Shown piece after piece: positions 8,268 through 16,598 of a DNA stretch of 52,960 bases. Source of the stretch: RGIG250 sp045616885 (GTDB lineage: Bacteria; Bacillota; Negativicutes; Selenomonadales; Selenomonadaceae); the NCBI GenBank assembly GCA_045616885.1, contig JAZLHS010000039.1, positions 1 through 52,960 of the forward strand, in the 5' to 3' direction. A program made the position numbers and the translations under genes. Every line of letters begins with the position of its first letter. Within the stretch, counting starts at the first letter, position 1. The notes beneath the pieces were generated by a model, which saw nothing but the letters and a program-made list of their open reading frames with translations, was not told where the DNA came from and searched no databases.

Positions 8268-8948
8268 ATGAAAAAATGGGTAAAATTGAACCTGTGTGAT
8301 GGAATTAAATATCTTAAACTGTTTGCCGGCTCTTTGGCTGCAATGGCGATGCTTTTTGTCGACGGAGAATACATGCCTGAAGCTTCAGCAGAACCGGCGA
8401 AGCAAAATATTAATGCAGAAGAAAGACTAACCGGAACCGGTGAGCGTGATTTCGGTCGACAGACACATTTCATTGTTATCCATAAGCGGTCACACAAGCT
8501 GGAGGTATTTGAAAAGGGAAATCCGTCACCTGTCCGCGTCTATGATTGCGCGGTAGGAAAGAATCCCGGTGACAAGCAGTGGGAAGGAGATATGACTACC
8601 CCGGTCAGCTGGGGTAGTGTCATAGAGTCTGAGGCAGGAGCAGCGCCTAAAACAAAGTCATCAGAGATACCGTTTGTAGTGGTCTATATATGTCATGCAG
8701 GACACTGGAGCCACGATTTCAAGGATGGAAACGGTGTTATAAACGGTGCATACGGCCCCTGGTTTATATCGCTCAATACAGGATGGGCTGGAATCGGTAT
8801 ACATGGCACCCACGATCTCCAAAGCATCGGAACAAATGCCACGGAAGGCTGTATCAGACTGCACAATAAAGATATTGACGAATTGAAAAAGCTGATATTC
8901 CGTGATAAAAATGGACTTGGGGTCAAGGTGGTTATTACGGAGGATTAA
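8268..8948 (+). CDS. L,D-transpeptidase (YkuD domain), exported
   Basis: This 226-aa protein has an N-terminal signal/anchor (hydrophobic LFAGSLAAMAMLFV, cleavage possible after EASA) and a YkuD domain from about residue 60. The catalytic signature is present: GIHGTHD (His about 179) and ATEGCIRLHNKDI (Cys about 194, Arg next but one). These enzymes make 3-3 cross-links in peptidoglycan or attach proteins to it. The TEGCIR form carries Thr where Ser is more usual. ATG 8268 has AGAAGG 9 nt upstream; a GTG at 8250 is the alternative. It follows the Tat hydrolase by 52 nt, possibly cotranscribed. Confidence 0.87.
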   Translation: MKKWVKLNLCDGIKYLKLFAGSLAAMAMLFVDGEYMPEASAEPAKQNINAEERLTGTGERDFGRQTHFIVIHKRSHKLEVFEKGNPSPVRVYDCAVGKNPGDKQWEGDMTTPVSWGSVIESEAGAAPKTKSSEIPFVVVYICHAGHWSHDFKDGNGVINGAYGPWFISLNTGWAGIGIHGTHDLQSIGTNATEGCIRLHNKDIDELKKLIFRDKNGLGVKVVITED

Positions 8949-8997
8949 ATCATCTCTGGTTGATAAGACGGCAGCTATTTCATAATGTGTTTATAAA

Positions 8998-9034
8998 AAA
9001 TGGGTCATCGGTTAGTTTAGCCGATGATCCATTT
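8998..9034 (+). terminator. bidirectional-looking terminator after the L,D-transpeptidase
   Basis: AAATGGGTCATCGG (8998-9011) pairs with CCGATGATCCATTT (9021-9034) with one G-U. It is preceded by an A-tract and followed by a short T-run. Confidence 0.75.
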
Positions 9035-9312
9035 CGCAATTTTGAAAAAATTTTAAATTTGCGAAACAGGAGTATAAATTTTGACCCGATTAAAAGTAAA
9101 AGCCCACGGCGTTGGCCGTGCCCTTTTGCTGTCAGATGGGCTGACTATAAAACTTTTGTCGTGATTGCGATTTTATGTAAAATTATGGAATCTTTGATTA
9201 CGATTTTATGCAGCTATGCGTAATTTCTGCTGAAGAAGGATGGCAGGGGAGGAAATGGTAATGTTTTTGCGATAATAGGATTACAGGCTTATATCAGCAA
9301 TGATGTGGTTAT
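9035..9312. other. intergenic stretch without a convincing gene
   Basis: No ORF with a ribosome site or recognisable product was seen. A small hairpin CACGGC-GTTG-GCCGTG (9105-9120) is followed by CCCTTTT. An imperfect direct repeat occurs, GATTGCGATTTTATG (9163) and GATTACGATTTTATG (9196). A TATAAT hexamer at 9310-9315 abuts the palindrome that follows and could be its -10 element. Confidence 0.5.
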
Positions 9313-9352
9313 AATCAAACGCAAAATCAAACGCAAAAATTTGCGTTTGATT
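9313..9352. promoter_or_regulatory. operator-like palindrome plus direct repeat
   Basis: AATCAAACGCAAA occurs at 9313-9325 and 9325-9337 (12-bp period), and its exact inverse TTTGCGTTTGATT at 9340-9352. The second and third copies form 13-bp arms separated by 2 nt. The array overlaps a TATAAT at 9310-9315 and ends 37 nt before the AlbA_2-type gene. It looks like a binding site for a dimeric regulator, possibly that gene's own intact ancestor. Confidence 0.6.
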
Positions 9353-9388
9353 TGTCGTATGATATGAGCAGAAAGCAGGTGGACGAGA

Positions 9389-9679
9389 ATGAAAGAATCA
9401 AGACAGCTTGAATTTAAAGAGAATATCACAAATACTTTTTTGAAGACAGTAAGTGCATATGCAAATTATAGCGGCGGAGAAATAGTATTTGGCGTTTCGG
9501 ATAATGGGGATATAAAAGGTATAGACAATCCTGTGTCGGCCTGTCTGGACATAGAGAATCGCATAAACGACAGTATCAATCCTGTTCCGGATTACAGGTT
9601 AGAGGTTGATGAAGCAAAATCTGTCATAAGGCTGATAGTACAAGAAGGGGCAGAGGTCTTAAATATACTACATAAATAA
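9389..9679 (+). pseudogene. truncated AlbA_2/Schlafen-type DNA-binding domain protein
   Basis: The 96-aa product opens with the AlbA_2 (old AAA_4) signature: RQLEFKENITNTFLKTVSAY, NYSGGEIVFGVSDNG, DIKGIDNP and IENRINDSINPVPDY. Full-length bacterial relatives are usually several hundred residues with a C-terminal ATPase-like and winged-helix part and act as transcriptional regulators. Here the domain stops just after the strand SVIRLIVQEG and is followed 0-40 nt later by a terminator, so the C-terminal portion has been lost. ATG 9389 has CAGGTGGA upstream, so a short product may still be made and might bind DNA. Alternatively it is a remnant only. Confidence 0.65.
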
Positions 9680-9715
9680 AATGCCATTGGTTCGAGAGAG
9701 AGCCAATGGCATTTT
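9678..9715. terminator. bidirectional terminator between convergent genes
   Basis: AAAATGCCATTGG (9678-9690) pairs with CCAATGGCATTTT (9703-9715), giving A-tract and T-tract on either side. It separates the AlbA_2 remnant (plus) from copZ (minus). Confidence 0.85.
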
Positions 9716-9743
9716 GTCGATTATAGGATTGTGGAGCAGGGGA

Positions 9744-9941
9744 TTACTCGATACCGACTACATCGTAGCCTGCATCATCAATAGCAGCTTTGATGACCTC
9801 GGGGTCGGCACTGCCGGAGACGGTAGCGCACTTTTCCTCCAGGCTTACATTTACATCGGAGAGGCCGGGGATGTTCTTCAGTGCCTCGGTTACATGGCCA
9901 ACGCAGTGCTGGCAGCTCATACCTTCAATCTTGATTTTCAT
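9744..9941 (-). CDS. copZ: copper chaperone CopZ (HMA domain)
   Basis: This 65-aa protein is a single heavy-metal-associated domain. The metal site is G-M-S-C10-Q-H-C13 in the first loop, and the remainder (VTEALKNIPG, VNVSLEEKCATV, AIDDAGYDV) matches the beta-alpha-beta-beta-alpha-beta pattern. It carries Cu(I) in the cytosol and hands it to CopA. It lies 35 nt after copA on the same strand with AAGGAG before its ATG, so it is the second gene of a copAZ operon. Confidence 0.93.
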   Translation of the reverse strand: MKIKIEGMSCQHCVGHVTEALKNIPGLSDVNVSLEEKCATVSGSADPEVIKAAIDDAGYDVVGIE

Positions 9942-9976
9942 AGTGTAGCTCCTTTCTTTTTAGGCGCAAAATTGCG

Positions 9977-12220
9977 TCAATAGCCGGTAAATTTTATACT
10001 TTTCAGTCTGAGGGCATTGGTAAGCACTGAGACTGAGGAAAGACTCATAGCGGCAGCGCCGAGCATCGGGGAGAGCAGGGGACCGCCGAAAAGATGAAGG
10101 ACACCCATAGCGACCGGAATGCCGAGAATGTTGTAGCCGAATGCCCAGCCGAGGTTTTCCTTGATGTTTCGGAGGGTCTTGCGGGACAGCTCGATAGTAC
10201 GGGATACATCCCGGAGGTCAGAGCGCATGAGGACGATATTGGCACTCTCGATGGCGATATCGGTGCCGGTGCCGATGGCCAGACCGATATCGGCGGCAGC
10301 CACAGCAGGGGCATCGTTGATGCCGTCACCGACCATGGCGACTACTTCACCTTGAGCCTTTAGAAGCTTGACCTCCTGAGCTTTGCCTTCCGGCATTACA
10401 CCGGCGCGGAATTCATCAATGCCGATTTCCTCAGCAATGGCTTTCGCTGTGCGGGGATTGTCACCGGTGAGCATGACGGTCTTGATGCCCTGTGATTTCA
10501 GGGATTTGATGGCTTCGATGCTTTCCGGCTTTACGGTATCGGCCATGGCGATAAGACCCTGAGCTACGTTGCCGTGAGCAATGAATATAGGACTCTTGCC
10601 GCGGCTGGCCAGCTGATCAGCCTTTGTCAACAGCTCTGCCGGGATGCGGATGCCCTCTTCCTCCAGCCAGCTGCGTTTGCCGACCCGCAGCTGCTTGCCG
10701 AGAGCCAGAGACTCGATACCGCAGCCGGGGATTGCGTTGAAAGCGGCAAGAGTAATAAGCTGAGCTTTGCGTTCTTTTGCACACTCGACAATGGCTTTGC
10801 CAAGGGGATGCTCGGAGCCTTGTTCGGCACTGGCGGCCAGACCGAGAAGCTTTTCTTCCGAAATACCCATGGGGACGATATCGGTGACGATAGGCTTGCC
10901 GTTGGTGATGGTGCCGGTCTTGTCAAGAACGACAGTGGTCACATGGCAAGCAGATTCCAGAGCGTCGCCGCCGCGGAAGAGTATGCCGTACTCTGCACCC
11001 TTGCCGGTGGCAACCATGATGGCGGTAGGTGTGGCCAGACCTAGAGCACAGGGGCAGGCAATGACCAGTACAGATACGAAGATAGTCAGGACGAACTCAA
11101 AGCTTTCGCCCTTGATACCCCAGAAGACGGCGGCCAGCAGAGCCAAAACAATGACTACCGGTACGAAGTAGCCAGAAATGGTATCGGCCAGGCGGGCGAT
11201 AGGGAGCTTTGCTTCCTGTGCATCCTCTACCAGTCTGACTATGCGGGCGAGGGCAGCGTCCTCGCCGATTTTGGTTGCGCGATATTTGAAGAAGCCGGTA
11301 GTATTGATGGTGGCACCGTATACCTCATCGCCGATGGTCTTGGTCACGGGGACAGATTCGCCGGTGAGCATGGACTCGTCGATTTCTGTTTCACCTTCGG
11401 TGATAATGCCGTCTACCGGCAGCGACTCACCAGGGCGGACTACAATCTGGAAGCCTTCCTTTACTTCGTCGAGCGGCAGGGTCTTCTCGCCGTCAGCGAA
11501 CTCGACTCGCGCCGTCTTAGGAGCGAGGTCAAGGAGGGAACGTATGGCATCCGAGGTACGATTCTTGGCCACCGCTTCAAGATATTTGCCCATTGTTATG
11601 AGGGCGAGGATAGTGGCAGCACTTTCGTAGTAGAGACCGTGAACATAATGGTGGCTTCCCATGGCAATCATTACTGTGGCATAGGCACTGTAGATGATTG
11701 CAGCCGTCGTGCTGACTGCAATGAGGGAATCCATATTGGGCGACAGACGGAAAAGATTTTTGAATCCGATGCGGTAGAATGCCCAGCCGGTAATGACGAT
11801 GGGAGCGGTGAGAACAAGCTCCGAAAGAGCGACAAAGAGAGGACTCTTTGCGGGGTCAATGATATCCGGGACGGTGAAGAGTCCGGTCATGTGCCCCAGC
11901 ATATGTCCCATAGAAACACACATGAGGGGGACTAGGAAGAGCATTGAGAAGATGAGTCGCTTTTTGAGGGCGGATATTTTCTCATCGGGAGTGACATTCT
12001 CTTCCGGGGTGTGGACTACACCGTAGCCGGCCTTGACCACCGCTGCTTCGATGATGGCATCGTTGACCTTGTTGTCATCGAAGGTGGCAGAAAGAGTCTC
12101 GGTGGCCAGATTGACGGAAGCTTTTTCTATACCGTCTATCTTCTTCACGAAGCGCTCTATTCTGGAGGAGCAGGCAGCGCAGGTCATACCGGTTACTTTG
12201 TACTTTTTTGATACTGACAT
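9977..12220 (-). CDS. copA: copper-translocating P1B-type ATPase CopA
   Basis: This 747-aa inner-membrane ATPase exports Cu(I). It has one N-terminal HMA domain (G-M-T-C14-A-A-C17), membrane segments, actuator motif LTGESVPVTK, the CPC transport motif (CPCALGLATPTA, about residue 388), phosphorylation site DKTGTIT (about 430), the HP-locus SEHPLGKA and the hinge GDGINDAPA (about 630). CPC plus the late conserved Asn/Tyr and Met/Ser pattern (GYNILGIP, AMSLSSVSV) support Cu(I). The start at 12220 is chosen for GAGG just upstream; the in-frame ATG at 12238 has no site. No CsoR or CopY gene is visible. On the minus strand TTACAT-18-TATAGT upstream is a weak promoter candidate. Confidence 0.95.
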   Translation of the reverse strand: MSVSKKYKVTGMTCAACSSRIERFVKKIDGIEKASVNLATETLSATFDDNKVNDAIIEAAVVKAGYGVVHTPEENVTPDEKISALKKRLIFSMLFLVPLMCVSMGHMLGHMTGLFTVPDIIDPAKSPLFVALSELVLTAPIVITGWAFYRIGFKNLFRLSPNMDSLIAVSTTAAIIYSAYATVMIAMGSHHYVHGLYYESAATILALITMGKYLEAVAKNRTSDAIRSLLDLAPKTARVEFADGEKTLPLDEVKEGFQIVVRPGESLPVDGIITEGETEIDESMLTGESVPVTKTIGDEVYGATINTTGFFKYRATKIGEDAALARIVRLVEDAQEAKLPIARLADTISGYFVPVVIVLALLAAVFWGIKGESFEFVLTIFVSVLVIACPCALGLATPTAIMVATGKGAEYGILFRGGDALESACHVTTVVLDKTGTITNGKPIVTDIVPMGISEEKLLGLAASAEQGSEHPLGKAIVECAKERKAQLITLAAFNAIPGCGIESLALGKQLRVGKRSWLEEEGIRIPAELLTKADQLASRGKSPIFIAHGNVAQGLIAMADTVKPESIEAIKSLKSQGIKTVMLTGDNPRTAKAIAEEIGIDEFRAGVMPEGKAQEVKLLKAQGEVVAMVGDGINDAPAVAAADIGLAIGTGTDIAIESANIVLMRSDLRDVSRTIELSRKTLRNIKENLGWAFGYNILGIPVAMGVLHLFGGPLLSPMLGAAAMSLSSVSVLTNALRLKSIKFTGY

Positions 12221-12401
12221 TATTTCCTCATTTCTCATTTGAATACATGAACCTACTATACGATAATCTAATTATATCATGTAAGTCTGAAATATAAAAG
12301 ATATTTGTTTTTAAAAAGTTTACAATAATTTAGAGGGTTTTTCAAAACAACGGCGAATAATGTATATAAAATCAGACACCTATGAAAGGAGTTGTATTAA
12401 G

Positions 12402-12953
12402 ATGGCAACATTTATGATTCGAGGGAAGGATATCGACATTACTCCGGCTCTCCGTGACTATGTGGAGAAGAGAGTGAGCAAGATTGAGAAGTACTTCGAT
12501 AATGTCGGAGAAGTCAGCGTCAGGCTGTCAGCCATCAAGGGAACTCACAAGGTAGAGGTCACCGTGCCTATCGAGGGCGGCGGGATTCTCCGCGGCGAGG
12601 ATGTATCCGGTGATATGTACACCTCTATCGATATGGTTGTCAACAAGCTTGAGCGTCAGATTCACAAGCATAAGACCAGACTGGCCAAGAGATTCCGCAC
12701 CGGCGGCTTCAAGGCAGAAATCGTTGCCGAGGAAATCCGTCAGCGTCCCATCGTGGAGGCTACCGAAGAGGATTACGCTCCTGTAAAGGTAAAGCGGTTC
12801 CCGGTAAAGCCGATGGATGTAGATGAAGCAATCATGCAGATGAATCTTGTAAACCATGACTTCTATGTATTCCGCAATATGGAGACAGAGGAGATAAATG
12901 TAGTATATCGACGTGCCGATAACAAGTACGGTCTTATTGAGCCACAGCGCTGA
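12402..12953 (+). CDS. hpf: long-form ribosome hibernation promoting factor
   Basis: This 183-aa protein has the HPF/RaiA N-terminal domain (MIRGKDIDITPALRDYVEKR at the start, basic helix NKLERQIHKHKTRLAKR near 85-101) and the C-terminal dimerisation domain of the long form (RQPIVEA.. then KRFPVKPMDVDEAIMQMNLV, VNHDFYVFRN, VVYRRADNKYGLIEP). Long HPF dimerises 70S ribosomes into inactive 100S particles in stationary phase. The ATG at 12402 follows AAAGGAG by 9 nt; the in-frame ATG at 12360 is inferior. Confidence 0.94.
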   Translation: MATFMIRGKDIDITPALRDYVEKRVSKIEKYFDNVGEVSVRLSAIKGTHKVEVTVPIEGGGILRGEDVSGDMYTSIDMVVNKLERQIHKHKTRLAKRFRTGGFKAEIVAEEIRQRPIVEATEEDYAPVKVKRFPVKPMDVDEAIMQMNLVNHDFYVFRNMETEEINVVYRRADNKYGLIEPQR

Positions 12954-12959
12954 TTTTGC

Positions 12960-12988
12960 TTGACAGTCCACGGTGTGAGGATTATAAT
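12960..12988 (+). promoter_or_regulatory. consensus promoter of the T-box/thrS unit
   Basis: TTGACA (12960-12965) and TATAAT (12983-12988) are both perfect with the ideal 17-nt spacer. Transcription would begin near 12995, just ahead of the T-box stem I, seven nt after the hpf stop. Confidence 0.9.
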
Positions 12989-12994
12989 ACTCGT

Positions 12995-13232
12995 AATGCT
13001 TTGACGAAGACACGATAACAGAGACCATTGATGACAGAGAGAAATGCAGACGCTGAAAGCATTTTCTTCGATGCTGTTATTACCGCTTCCGAGCTATGAC
13101 GATGAAGGACTGACAGGGTTTGGTATTCGCCATCGGCAGCCGCCGTTATCGGTATTGAGTGGTCACATTAGTGGCAATCAGGGTGGAACCGCGAAGCAAC
13201 AGCCTCGTCCCTTTGGGATGGGGCTTTTTCTT
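12995..13232 (+). promoter_or_regulatory. T-box riboswitch (threonine) controlling thrS
   Basis: The T-box core AGGGTGGAACCGCG is at 13180-13193, with the UGGAA-type bulge that pairs with the uncharged tRNA acceptor end. The stem I elements GATGACAGAGAGA are at 13030-13042. In stem I, GATAACAG pairs with CTGTTAT(T) and GAAG with CTTC, leaving an internal loop in which ACC (13082-13084) sits at the specifier position, a threonine codon matching the gene downstream. The terminator GCCTCGTCCC-TTT-GGGATGGGGC (13202-13224) with a T-run competes with the antiterminator. Uncharged tRNA-Thr should raise thrS transcription. Confidence 0.93.
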
Positions 13233-13272
13233 TTGTTTATTGATTGTTGTTTTTAATTGGGAGGTAAATATA

Positions 13273-15189
13273 ATGGCTGAAATTATTTTGAAGGATGGCT
13301 CTCAGCGTCAGATAGCTGATGGCTCCACTTATCTTGATCTCGTAAAAAGCCTGAGCAACAGCCTGGCAAAGAAGGTACTGGCCGCAAAAGTAGACGGCAA
13401 GACCACTGACCTGATGGCTGTCGTCAAGGATGGTGCCAAGGTAGATTTCCTGACCTTTGAGGATGCTGATGGCCGCTGGGCTCTCCGTCACACCGCATCT
13501 CATGTAATGGCTCAGGCTATCAAGCATCTCTATGGCGATCAGGGAGTGCAGCTGGCTATCGGTCCGGCTATCGAGAACGGCTTCTACTATGACATCGACA
13601 TGGAGAAGCGTCTCACCGATGCCGACCTTCGTGATATCGAGAAGGAAATGGAGAAAATCGTAAAGCAGAATCTTCCGCTGGTACGCAAGGAAGTCAGCCG
13701 TGATGAAGCTATAAAGATGTTCGAGGAAAAGGGCGAGGGCTACAAGGTACAGCTCATCAAAGACCTGCCGGAGGATGCTGTCATATCCCTTTACGAGCAG
13801 GGTGATTTCGTTGACCTCTGCGCCGGCCCACATGTCCTCAGCACCGGCAAGGTAAAGGCGTTCAAGCTCCAGAGTGTAGCCGGTGCATACTGGCGCGGCA
13901 ACTCTGACAATGCTATGCTCCAGCGCGTATACGGTACTGCCTTCGAGAAGAAGGAAGACCTGGCTGAATACCTCCACATGCTGGAGGAGGCTGCCAAGCG
14001 TGATCATCGCCGCCTCGGTCGTGAACTCGACCTCTTCAGCCTGCAGGATGAAGGCCCCGGCTTCCCGTTCTTCCATCCCAATGGAATGGTCATCCGCAAC
14101 GAGCTTATCAACTACTGGCGTGCAGTACATCGCCGCTTCGGCTATCAGGAGATAAAGACCCCGATGATTATGAACCGCCGCCTGTGGGAGCAGTCCGGTT
14201 ACTGGGATCACTACAAAGAGAATATGTACTTCACTGTCATCGACAATGAAGATTACGCTATAAAGCCTATGAACTGCCCCGGCGGTATCTTGGTCTACAA
14301 GTCTCAGCCCCATAGCTATCGCGAGCTGCCGCTTCGCCTCGGCGAGCTTGGTCTCGTTCACCGTCATGAGCTTTCCGGTGCGCTCCACGGCCTCTTCCGT
14401 GTCCGCAACTTCACGCAGGACGATGCTCATATCTTCATGACTCCGGATCAGATTGAGAAGGAAACCCAGAAGACCATCGACCTCTTCGATGAAGTATATT
14501 CCACCTTCGGTCTTACCTATACCGCCGAGCTCAGCACCCGTCCCGATGACTCCATGGGCTCCGATGAGATTTGGGAGAAGGCGACCGATGCACTTCGCCG
14601 GGCTATGGAGAACCGCGGCCTGAAGTTCATCATCAACGAGGGTGATGGCGCGTTCTATGGCCCGAAGATTGACTTCCATATCCGTGACTCCATCGGCCGT
14701 ACCTGGCAGTGCGGTACTATCCAGCTGGATATGCTCATGCCGGAGAAATTCGACCTCACCTATGTAGGCGAGGACGGACAGAAGCATCGTCCGGTCATGA
14801 TTCACCGTGTTGTATACGGCAGTATCGAGCGCTTCATCGGTATCCTCATCGAGAACTATGCCGGTGCATTCCCGGTATGGATGGCTCCGGTTCAGGCAAA
14901 GATTCTCCCTATCACCGACAAGTTCCTCGACTATGCTTATGAAATCAAGGAGAAGCTCTTCGCTGAAGGTATCCGCGTCGAAGTAGATGCCCGTAATGAG
15001 AAGATTGGCTACAAGATTCGCGAAGCTCAGGTCAAGAAGGTTCCTTATTCTCTGGTCGTTGGTCAGCAGGAAGCCGAAAGCGGTACGGTAAACGTTCGCC
15101 GCTACGGTCACATGGACAGCGCTTCTGTCAGTGTAGATGAGTTCGTAGCTCAGATAAAGGCTGCTATTGCTAATAAAGAACAGAATTAA
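13273..15189 (+). CDS. thrS: threonyl-tRNA synthetase
   Basis: This 638-aa class II synthetase charges tRNA-Thr. It shows an N-terminal TGS domain (residues 1-60), the editing/SAD region with HTASHVMAQAIKHLY and DLCAGPH, catalytic motifs (NCPGG zinc-site Cys, RLGELGLVHRHE motif 2 region, RNFTQDDAHIF, and motif 3 RVVYGSIERFIGILIE) and the anticodon-binding domain (WMAPVQAKILPI on). Length is normal. ATG 13273 has GGGAGGT 8 nt upstream; the in-frame extension upstream translates the T-box and is not real. Confidence 0.97.
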   Translation: MAEIILKDGSQRQIADGSTYLDLVKSLSNSLAKKVLAAKVDGKTTDLMAVVKDGAKVDFLTFEDADGRWALRHTASHVMAQAIKHLYGDQGVQLAIGPAIENGFYYDIDMEKRLTDADLRDIEKEMEKIVKQNLPLVRKEVSRDEAIKMFEEKGEGYKVQLIKDLPEDAVISLYEQGDFVDLCAGPHVLSTGKVKAFKLQSVAGAYWRGNSDNAMLQRVYGTAFEKKEDLAEYLHMLEEAAKRDHRRLGRELDLFSLQDEGPGFPFFHPNGMVIRNELINYWRAVHRRFGYQEIKTPMIMNRRLWEQSGYWDHYKENMYFTVIDNEDYAIKPMNCPGGILVYKSQPHSYRELPLRLGELGLVHRHELSGALHGLFRVRNFTQDDAHIFMTPDQIEKETQKTIDLFDEVYSTFGLTYTAELSTRPDDSMGSDEIWEKATDALRRAMENRGLKFIINEGDGAFYGPKIDFHIRDSIGRTWQCGTIQLDMLMPEKFDLTYVGEDGQKHRPVMIHRVVYGSIERFIGILIENYAGAFPVWMAPVQAKILPITDKFLDYAYEIKEKLFAEGIRVEVDARNEKIGYKIREAQVKKVPYSLVVGQQEAESGTVNVRRYGHMDSASVSVDEFVAQIKAAIANKEQN

Positions 15190-15220
15190 ATTTACAACTC
15201 GATAATGAAATGCTAAAATG

Positions 15221-15262
15221 AAGGCAACGGAAGGGCATAGCCTTTCTGTTGCCTTTTGTCTT
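15221..15262 (+). terminator. terminator after thrS
   Basis: AAGGCAACGGAAGGG pairs with CCTTTCTGTTGCCTT with one asymmetry, and a T-rich tail follows. Confidence 0.85.
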
Positions 15263-15275
15263 TATGTACATTAAT

Positions 15276-15365
15276 AGCCTCCCATTTAGGGGAGGTGGCC
15301 GAGCGAAGCGAGGTCGGAGGGGTAATAGTCAATCTAATAGCCGCCCCTTTAGGGGAGACTTTTGA
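15276..15365 (+). repeat. dispersed palindromic repeat, copy 2 plus partial copy 3
   Basis: Copy 2 (15276-15325) reads GCCTCCC-ATTTAG-GGGAGGTGG, CCGAGCGAAGCGAGG, CGGAGGGGTAA, with GAGCGAAGCGAGG as inner hairpin. A partial copy (15337-15365, GCCGCCCCTTTAGGGGAG) follows 11 nt later and holds only the first palindrome and its TTTTGA tail. It is the same family as 6987-7030. The element sits between the thrS terminator and the next gene and could supply the 5' leader of that gene. Confidence 0.75.
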
Positions 15366-15393
15366 AAAGCAACATCACTTAGCGTAATAATAT

Positions 15394-16092
15394 ATGAAAA
15401 AAGAAATAGAAGAAAAGGTCAGAGGTGAGCTGGCAGACTGGGAGTATGTGAACAGCCTCCCGGAAGAGTGGTTCGGCTTTACTCTGACCAGATATGAGAA
15501 TATATACGACGCATTCTTTGAGTTCCTTTCCTATGAGAACAAAGAGAAGCATCGACGGCTCGTCGTCTACTTCCATCAGGAAACGATGGAGTACAAGCTG
15601 AAGGTCGGATACGGCCTCACAGAGTTTTGCCGTATCGACTGCATTGCCGCCACTCGGGACGAATTCGAGGCGCTGCTGCGGCGTTACCTCGAGGAAATAC
15701 TGAAGGGAATGGCGGCGGAGCGAGTAGAGAATATCGGCAGCTTCGTATTGAACAAGCATATTATGGACTATGACTTCGGCGACCTGCTGCCCGAGGAGCT
15801 GGAAGGCTTCCAGCTGTATATCAGACCGTCCGCACCGGTTCCGATTACGAACTTTTCCTACATCATTATAGATTATGAATGCTTCGAGCTGGAGAGTAAT
15901 GTAATCATCTACTACAATGTATTCAGAGATGAATTCTTCGGTGAAGCCAGAATCTGCCGTATCCCTACCATGAGCTATCAGTTTGATGCCAATACCCTCG
16001 ACGGTCTGGCGGAGAAGCTGAGAGAGCATCTGCTGCCGCGATTGATAGAGGTGAAGGAAGCAGCTCAGCTGGAGAGGTCAGGAAGTAAGTAA
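15394..16092 (+). CDS. uncharacterised 232-aa protein
   Basis: The family was not recognised. The protein is soluble, acidic and rich in aromatic residues (WEYVNSLPEEWFGF, YECFELESNVIIYYN) with no signal peptide, membrane segment or cysteine motif. A predicted helical N-terminus is followed by alternating beta-like segments. Codon use is like the core genes, which argues for a real gene. No clear ribosome site precedes ATG 15394; the upstream sequence is the repeat element. It ends 17 nt before trmL and is probably cotranscribed with trmL-murB, which gives no functional clue. Confidence 0.7.
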   Translation: MKKEIEEKVRGELADWEYVNSLPEEWFGFTLTRYENIYDAFFEFLSYENKEKHRRLVVYFHQETMEYKLKVGYGLTEFCRIDCIAATRDEFEALLRRYLEEILKGMAAERVENIGSFVLNKHIMDYDFGDLLPEELEGFQLYIRPSAPVPITNFSYIIIDYECFELESNVIIYYNVFRDEFFGEARICRIPTMSYQFDANTLDGLAEKLREHLLPRLIEVKEAAQLERSGSK

Positions 16093-16109
16093 ACCTTTGG
16101 AGGATAATT

Positions 16110-16589
16110 TTGCATATAGTTCTTATTGAGCCGGAGATACCGGGAAACACCGGAAATATCGCCCGCCTCTGTGCCGCTACCGGTATGGAGCTGCATCTTG
16201 TGAGACCGCTGGGGTTTGAGGTGTCGGACAAATATTTGAAGCGAGCCGGTCTTGACTACTGGCATCTGGTGAAGATTACATATCACGACTGCTTTGCGGA
16301 AGTTCTTGGGATGTATCACGGTCACAAATTCTGGTACTGCTCTACCAAGGCACCGCGCTGTCACAGCGAGGCGAAGTTCTCTGCTGATGACTTCCTCGTA
16401 TTTGGCAAGGAAACGAAGGGCATTCCGGAAGATATTCTGCGGCAGAACTGGGAATCATGTATCAGGATTCCGATGATGGCGGGAGCCCGCTCCCTGAATC
16501 TGTCGAATTCTGTTGCTGTCGTCTCTTATGAAGCATTGCGACAGCTGGAGTATCAGGGATTGACAACTATGGGCAGGGAGAGCTTGTAA
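16110..16589 (+). CDS. trmL: tRNA (cytidine/uridine-34-2'-O)-methyltransferase TrmL
   Basis: This 159-aa SPOUT methyltransferase methylates the ribose of the wobble base in leucine tRNAs using S-adenosylmethionine. The family motifs are all present: EIPGNTGNIARLCA (residues 8-21), FGKETKGIPEDIL (motif 2) and IPMMAGARSLNLSNSVAVV, which forms the trefoil-knot cofactor site. The start is TTG at 16110 with TGGAGGA 5 nt upstream; no ATG fits the conserved first strand HIVLIEPE. Its stop is 9 nt before murB. Confidence 0.93.
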   Translation: MHIVLIEPEIPGNTGNIARLCAATGMELHLVRPLGFEVSDKYLKRAGLDYWHLVKITYHDCFAEVLGMYHGHKFWYCSTKAPRCHSEAKFSADDFLVFGKETKGIPEDILRQNWESCIRIPMMAGARSLNLSNSVAVVSYEALRQLEYQGLTTMGRESL

Positions 16590-16598
16590 GGATAAAAT

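Noticed and set aside
8960..9223. 87-codon plus-strand ORF after the L,D-transpeptidase
   Set aside because: It begins inside the terminator region, has no ribosome site and its product resembles no protein.
9313..9352. Possible CRISPR-like repeats (AATCAAACGCAAA units)
   Set aside because: Only three 13-bp units, one inverted, with no spacers; an operator fits better. No CRISPR array was seen anywhere in the window.
13237..15111. 624-codon minus-strand ORF antisense to thrS
   Set aside because: It mirrors thrS, which has full synthetase motifs. The product has no domain, and the length arises because thrS avoids TTA/CTA/TCA codons.
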